This document shows positions 59,302-64,000 of a DNA stretch of 64,000 nucleotides, in pieces. The notes beneath the pieces are model-generated. The model worked only from the letters and a program-made list of their open reading frames with translations, was not told where the DNA came from and ran no database searches. Position numbers and translations under genes: made by a program. Position 1 is the first letter of the stretch. Every line of letters starts with the position of its first letter. This DNA comes from Micromonospora andamanensis (GTDB lineage Bacteria; Actinomycetota; Actinomycetes; Mycobacteriales; Micromonosporaceae): the NCBI RefSeq assembly GCF_016863495.1, contig NZ_BOOZ01000004.1, positions 301,218 through 365,217 of the forward strand, written 5' to 3'.

Positions 59302-60356
59302 CGCCGGCCGCCGAGGAACGCGCCGACGGCCACCGCCGTCATGGCCAGCGCGGCCAGCCCCGCCCGGCGCCACATCGCCGGCAGGTCCCGGGTGGTGACC
59401 TGCGGGTCCGGCGGCAGGCCGTACACCTCCGGCTCGTCGAGCAGCAGGAAGAACGCGCCGTCACCGCCGACCCCGTCGTGCGGGTCGTGGCCGTAGAGCC
59501 GCGCCTGCGGCTCCCCCCGCTCCCGCAACGTGGCGACCCGCTCGGCCGCCCGCTCCCGCAACTCGTCGAGGGGACCGTACTGGATGGACTCGGTCGGGCA
59601 GGCCTGCGCGCAGGCCGGGGTCAGCCCCGCGCCGATCCGGTCGTAGCAGAGTGTGCACTTCCACACCCGACCGTCGTCCACCCGCCTGTCGATCACCCCG
59701 TACGGGCAGGCCGACACGCAGTAGCCGCACCCGTTGCAGATGTCCTCCTGCACCACGACGGTGCCGAACTCGGTGCGGAACAGCGCCCCGGTCGGGCAGA
59801 CGTCGAGGCAGCCGGCCCGGGTGCAGTGCTTGCACACGTCCGACATCATCAGCCAGCGGAAGTCGCTGCGCCCCTCGGCGCTGCCGGTGCGCCCGGGTGG
59901 CCCGGCCGCCGGCATGCCGAGGAACTCGGTCGTCCGGGCCGCCGCCTGCGGCTCACCGGCCAGCACACCCGGCTCGGTGCCTGTCGGTTTGGCGGTGCCG
60001 GCCGACCGGGCGGCGGAGGCGGCGCTGGCCGAGTCACCTGTCGGGTTCCCGGCGAACGACGCGGTGCCGTGCCCGGCGGGCCGGGGCTGTTCGACGAAGG
60101 CGACATGCCGCCACGAGTTCGCCGTCAACGCGCCGGTGTTGTCGTACGACATGCCGAGCAGGTCCAGTCCGGAGGTGGGTACCCCGTTCCACTCCTTGCA
60201 GGCCACCTCGCACGCCTTGCAGCCGATGCAGACGCTGGTGTCGGTGAAGAAACCCATCCTCGGTGGCGCGTCGACCCAGCCGGCCGCGGTCGCCGGATCG
60301 GCGGCCGACAGCGACGACTGTGGCGGTGCGGCGGGCCGGTGCGGGCGATCGGCCAT
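59298..60356 (-). CDS. fdhB: Formate dehydrogenase iron-sulfur subunit
   Basis: 352 residues. Four [4Fe-4S] clusters by motif: CIGCKACEVAC, CKHCTRAGCLDVCP, CNGCGYCVSACP and CTLCYDRIGAGLTPACAQACP in part. A membrane helix near the C-terminus (LAALAMTAVAVGAFLGG) would anchor it. It passes electrons from FdhA to the NrfD-like subunit. An insertion of about 70 residues with low complexity (SAASAARSAGTAKP) lies between the first cluster and the second. Start ATG overlaps fdhA's stop by one base. Confidence 0.94.
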   Translation of the reverse strand: MADRPHRPAAPPQSSLSAADPATAAGWVDAPPRMGFFTDTSVCIGCKACEVACKEWNGVPTSGLDLLGMSYDNTGALTANSWRHVAFVEQPRPAGHGTASFAGNPTGDSASAASAARSAGTAKPTGTEPGVLAGEPQAAARTTEFLGMPAAGPPGRTGSAEGRSDFRWLMMSDVCKHCTRAGCLDVCPTGALFRTEFGTVVVQEDICNGCGYCVSACPYGVIDRRVDDGRVWKCTLCYDRIGAGLTPACAQACPTESIQYGPLDELRERAAERVATLRERGEPQARLYGHDPHDGVGGDGAFFLLLDEPEVYGLPPDPQVTTRDLPAMWRRAGLAALAMTAVAVGAFLGGRR

Positions 60357-63300
60357 CAGGGGTTCCCCTCTCCGTCGCCGGTGGACCCGGGTGGCTCGAC
60401 CGGCACGCCGGGGGTGACCGCCGGCGGTAGGACACCCGGCACGATGCCGGCTCTGGTGCGGTAATCCTGCACGAGTTCGCGCAGGGCCGCCCCGGTGGGC
60501 CGGCGTCCCGGCCGCACGTCACAGGTGCCGATCTTGCTTTCCTGGATCAGCACGTTCGGATCCAGGGTGATGCCGAACAGGTCGTTCGCCGAATCGCCGG
60601 TGACCAGCCCCTCGAAGCCGAAGTGGTACGGCAGCCACACCTGGTGGATCACCCGGCCGTCCACCGCCAGCGGCACCAGCCGGTCGGTGACCAGCACCCT
60701 GGCCTCGATCGCCGCGCGGGCGCTGATCAGATGCGCCCAACCGAGATGGGTAAGCCCGACCAACGCCGCCAACTCCGGTGAGACCTCCACGAACATCTCC
60801 GGTTGCAGTTCCGCGAGCGGCGCGACCGTACGGCTCATCCCGCCCGCGGTGTGGTGCTCGGTGAGTCGGCTGACCGTGAACACGTACGGGAAGACCTGGT
60901 CGTGCTGCTGCGGGGGGCTGGGGTTCGTCGAGTTCACCGGATGGTCGTACATCTTGCGGGTCGGGTTGGCCTGCTGCCCGTAGAGCGGGTTACGCACCGG
61001 CGACTCAGCCGGTTCGTAGTGCGTCGGCAACGGCCCGTCCAGCACCCCACTGGGCGCGTACAGCCAGCCCTTACCGTCGGCCTGCATGATGAACGGATCG
61101 TCACCGGCCAGCGCCGCCGGCCCCGTCGCACCCTCCGGCGGCCGGTACGACGGCGGTTTCGTCACCTCGAAGTCCGGCACGTCCCGGCCGGTCCACCGCC
61201 CGGCGTCGGCGTCCCACCACACGTACCGTTTGCGCTCGCTCCACGGGCGGCCCTGCGGATCGGCGGAGGCCCGGTTGTAGAGCAGCCGCCGGTTCGCCGG
61301 CCACGCCCAGCCCCACTCGGCGGCCACCCAGTCCTGCTCGTGACCGGGCCGACGCCGAGCCGCCTGGTTCACCCCGTCGGCGTAGACGCCTGTGTAGATC
61401 CAGCAGCCGATCGCCGTCGTCCCGTCGTCGCGGGCCTGGGTGAACGCCGACAACGGCCGGCCGCTCGCCGTGTCGTATCCGTTGATCTCCCGCAGCACCG
61501 CCTCGGCGTCCGGCTCGGCATGCCTGCCGTGCGTGGGATAGCCCCAGGTCAGATCGAGCAACGCACGGTCGCGCGGCAGGGTCGAGCCGGCCAGCTTCGC
61601 CCGGATCCGACGCCCCAGGTGGTAGAAGAACCACAACTCGGAGCGGGCGTCGCCGGGCGGGTCGACGGCCTTCTCCCGCCACTGCAGCAGCCGCTGGGTC
61701 TGGGTGAACGTGCCCTCCTTCTCCACGTGGGAGGCGGCCGGCAGGAAGAACACCTCGGTGGCGCACCGCTCCGGCACGATCTCACCTGTGGCGACCTCGG
61801 GACCGCGCTGCCAGAACGTCGCGCTCTCGATCATGAACAGGTCGCGGACGACAAGCCAGTCGAGGTTGGCCATGCCCAGTCGCTGAGCCCGGCCGTGCGC
61901 CGAACCGACCGCCGGGTTCTGGCCGAGCAGGAAGTACCCCTTCACCTTGCCGTCGATCATGTTCAGCACCTGCTGGTAGGTGCCGTGGTCGCCGGTCAGT
62001 CGGGGAAGGTGGCCGTAGCAGAAGTCGTTGTCGGGGGTGGCCGCGTCCCCCCAGTACGCCTTCAGCAGGCTGGCGGCGTAGGCGCGGGCACCACCCCAGA
62101 AACCCTTCTGACCCGGATGCCGGATGCTGTCCACCCACGCGTCGAAGTCGGGATGCCGGGCGTGGTGCGGCATCGGCAGATAACCCGGCAGCAGGTTGAA
62201 CAGGGTCGGAATGTCGGTGGAGCCCTGGATGCTGGCGTGCCCGCGCAGCGCCAGCACCCCGCCACCGGGCCGACCCATGTTGCCCAGCAGCAACTGGATG
62301 ATCGCCCCGGTGCGGATGTACTGCACCCCGACGGTGTGCTGGGTCCAGCCGACCGAGTAGATCAGGCAGCCGGTGCGTTCCCGCCCGGAGTTCTCCGTCC
62401 AGGCGCGGGCCAGTTCCAGGAACTTCTCCCGGGGTACGCCGCAGACCCGTTCCACCATCTCCGGGGTGTAGCGGGCGAAGTGCCGCTTGAGAATCTGGTA
62501 CACGCAGCGCGGGTGTTGCAGCGTCTCGTCCCGCTGCACCTGCCGGGAGATCGGAGCGCCGTGAGACTCGTGACGCAGCCCGGCCGCGGTCTCCCGCTCC
62601 CGGGCCGTGTGGCCACTACCGGAGTCCCGCTCGTGGCCCGCGTACTGCCAACTGTCCTGGACGTAGCTGGCGGTCGCCGGGTCGAAGCCGGAGAAGAGCC
62701 CGTCGGCGTCCTCGGCGTCGACGAAGTCGTCACTGACGATCGTCGCCGCGTTGGTGTACGCGAGCACGTACTCCCGGAAATCCAGCTCGTTGCTGAGGAT
62801 GTAGTTCACCACCGCGCCCAGCAGCGCGATGTCGGTGCCCGCCCGGATCGGCAGGTACGCGTCAGCGACGGCGCTGGTACGGGTGAAGCGCGGGTCGACG
62901 TGGAAGACCTTGGCCCCGCGCCGTTTCGCCTCCATCACCCACTGGAAGCCCACCGGATGGGCCTCGGCCATGTTGGAGCCCTGGATGACGATGACGTCGG
63001 CGTTCGCCACGTCCTGCTGGAAGTCCGTCGCGCCACCGCGACCGAAGCTGGCCCCCAGACCGGGGACGGTGGCGGAGTGTCAAATCCGGGCCTGGTTCTC
63101 GATCTAAAGCGCCCCCATCGCGGTGAACAGCTTCTTGATGAGGTAGTTCTCCTCGTTGTCCAGGGTGGCCCCGCCCAGACTGGCGATCCCCAACGTCCGG
63201 TTCAGTGGCCGGCCCTCGGCGTCCGCGTCCTCCCACGTCTCGGCGCGCGCCGCGAGGACCCGGTCGGCGATCATGTCGAGCGCGGTGTCGAGGTCCAGGT

Positions 63301-63649
63301 CCTCCCACTCGGTGCCGTACGGCCGCCGGTAGCGCACAGTTGTCTGCCGCAGCGGGCTGGTGACCAGGCTCCGGCTGGCGGCACCCTTCGGGCAGAGCCG
63401 GCCCCGGGAGATGGGGCTGTCCGGGTCGCCCTCGATCTGGGTGACCTGCTCGTCACTGACGAAGACCCGCTGCCCGCAGCCGACGGCACAGTACGGGCAG
63501 ACGGAACGGGCCACCCGGTCGGCGTCCTCCGTGCGGGCGGTCAGCTCGGCGCTGCGGCTCGAGCACGCCGCCGCGCCCCGGCCCAGGGGGTCGGTACCGG
63601 TGAGCTGCCGGTAGACCGGCCAGCCCAGCAACCTGTCCCGCAGTCCCAC
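60356..63649 (-). CDS. fdhA: Formate dehydrogenase catalytic subunit (selenoprotein; interrupted by an in-frame TAG)
   Basis: 1097 codons from GTG 63649, set by GGAGG eight bases upstream. N-terminal [4Fe-4S] site CPYCAVGC with a fourth Cys in GRLCPKG, then the molybdopterin core. Codon 190 is TGA in NQARI-Sec-HSATVPGLG, the place of the active-site Sec in Sec formate dehydrogenases, and a SECIS hairpin follows. Codon 182 is TAG (GAL-stop-IENQAR), where relatives have a sense codon, so the gene needs either readthrough, correction of the base, or is a fresh pseudogene. It oxidises formate to CO2 on a Mo or W bis-MGD site. No twin-arginine signal is seen, unlike E. coli FdnG, so a cytoplasmic face is likely. 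Confidence 0.9.
63032..63082 (-). promoter_or_regulatory. Sec UGA codon and SECIS hairpin of fdhA
   Basis: TGA at 63080-63082 is followed by a hairpin whose apical part is CCCC-GGTCT-GGGG (63053-63065). The GGUCU loop is the bacterial SelB recognition motif. An outer stem GCCACCG/CGGTGGC extends it from 63073 to 63032. The loop starts 19 bases after the UGA, within the spacing SelB requires. Confidence 0.92.
63104..63106 (-). other. In-frame TAG (amber) codon in fdhA, eight codons before the Sec codon
   Basis: The frame reads ATG GGG GCG CTT TAG ATC GAG AAC CAG. The reading frame on either side is continuous and conserved, and no frameshift is needed. A single C-to-T change from CAG (Gln) would give it. 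There is no pyrrolysine or amber-suppressor machinery in the window. Confidence 0.9.
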
Positions 63650-63723
63650 GCCCGCACCTCCGGTCTCGACCTTAGGACAGCGCGGCGGGATCGGCGACCC
63701 ACCTGCCGGATCCACAATCACGA

Positions 63724-63759
63724 CGTCGCCCCCGGCCCGAAATCGGGCCGGGGGCGACG
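63724..63759. terminator. Perfect 16-bp hairpin upstream of fdhA
   Basis: CGTCGCCCCCGGCCCG, loop AAAT, CGGGCCGGGGGCGACG. It lies 75 bases upstream of the fdhA start and points both ways. It probably ends transcription from the right side before the fdh operon, or insulates its promoter. No long T-run. Confidence 0.7.
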
Positions 63760-63917
63760 AGGGTGTCGGTGTGCAGGTCGCCTCTCGGCGAGTGGCGCGA
63801 CGCGGCTCCAGCCGAACGGTATTCCGCGACGGCAATTTAGGTGAGGCCCGGGGACACTGGAACACACCGACACCCGAGTCAACAGGTTACCCGCTCTGCT
63901 TCTTCCTACCCCTGCCG

Positions 63918-64000
63918 TGACCGCCGCCACAGGGACAGTCCTGCGGAGCCAGCCGGCCAGCACCCTGGATCGTCCGGACGCCGAAAGGCCGCTGGCCGGC
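63918..64000 (+). CDS. Possible N-terminus of a gene that runs off the right edge
   Basis: GTG 63918 opens a frame to the end (VTAATGTVLRSQPASTLD). It has the codon pattern of a coding region but no clear ribosome-binding site, and only 27 codons are visible. Family unknown. The 150 bases before it show no other recognisable feature. Confidence 0.3.

Noticed and set aside
60803..63844. A 1013-codon open frame on the + strand
   Set aside because: It is antisense to fdhA, has Arg/Val-rich low-complexity product, and fdhA has full family motifs on the other strand.
63718..63963. An 81-codon minus-strand frame at the right edge
   Set aside because: It runs through the perfect 16-bp hairpin and is Arg/Pro-rich without a ribosome-binding site.
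1..64000. Secondary-metabolite gene cluster
   Set aside because: Exporters, methyltransferases and an Eis-like protein occur, but there are no PKS, NRPS, terpene or RiPP core genes.

Overview
The window is chromosomal DNA of a high-GC actinomycete, most probably Micromonospora or a close relative in the Micromonosporaceae. Evidence: very high G+C, many GTG starts joined by ATGA/GTGA overlaps, the actinobacterial order pgsA / DUF881 / small basic protein / DUF881 / gcvH / garA / ftsR-like merR / DUF151 / merR, a DUF5999 protein, and an actinobacterial-type dif site. I see no insertion sequence, prophage, CRISPR array or rRNA. One tRNA gene is present, tRNA-Sec.

Layout. 0-10.1 kb: partial FkbM methyltransferase; membrane protein plus winged-helix regulator; Hsp20 under an HspR-type (HAIR) operator; a four-gene FtsX/MacB-like ABC exporter operon. 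10.2-17 kb: thymidine kinase, Atg22-like MFS transporter, glycerophosphodiester phosphodiesterase, a three-gene unit of unknown function whose last two proteins share an amyloid-like motif, and a PlsC-type acyltransferase. 17-24.8 kb: cytochrome bd oxidase (cydAB), two divergent MarR regulators around a 3x15-bp iterated operator, OsmC, Eis-like acetyltransferase, peroxiredoxin and a short-chain dehydrogenase. 25.6-27.5 kb: a 28-bp dif site and, 0.7 kb away, a Xer-like tyrosine recombinase whose start codon lies inside a second dif-like palindrome. This is therefore probably the replication terminus, and the + strand changes from C-rich to G-rich here.

27.6-35.9 kb: FolD, an HxlR-peroxiredoxin fusion, an ABC-2 exporter, a DNase/phosphatase-fold protein, a TSUP permease, peptide deformylase, aminodeoxychorismate synthase and DUF5999. 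36-49 kb: glycine decarboxylase behind a glycine riboswitch, a sirtuin, a hemoglobin / flavohemoglobin / DivIVA operon, then the conserved merR-DUF151-ftsR-garA-gcvH-DUF881-sbp-DUF881-pgsA block. GcvP and GcvH belong to the glycine cleavage system; GcvT is not in the window. 49-55 kb: MarR, PP2C phosphatase, SAM methyltransferase, a tandem Usp protein, an EndoIII-like protein and several small hydrophilic or membrane proteins.

55-63.7 kb, minus strand: a compact selenoprotein module, fdhA-fdhB-nrfD-like-tRNA(Sec)-selA-selB. FdhA has an in-frame TGA with a textbook bacterial SECIS hairpin (apical GGTCU on a CCCC/GGGG stem). Eight codons upstream of the Sec codon there is also an in-frame TAG, so as sequenced the gene is interrupted, or the base is wrong.

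Best candidates for something undescribed: the amyloid-motif gene pair (14.1-16.2 kb), the recombinase carrying its own dif-like site next to dif, the double-stop formate dehydrogenase, and the HxlR-peroxiredoxin fusion beside an exporter. All functions are inferred from sequence reading; no database search was run.
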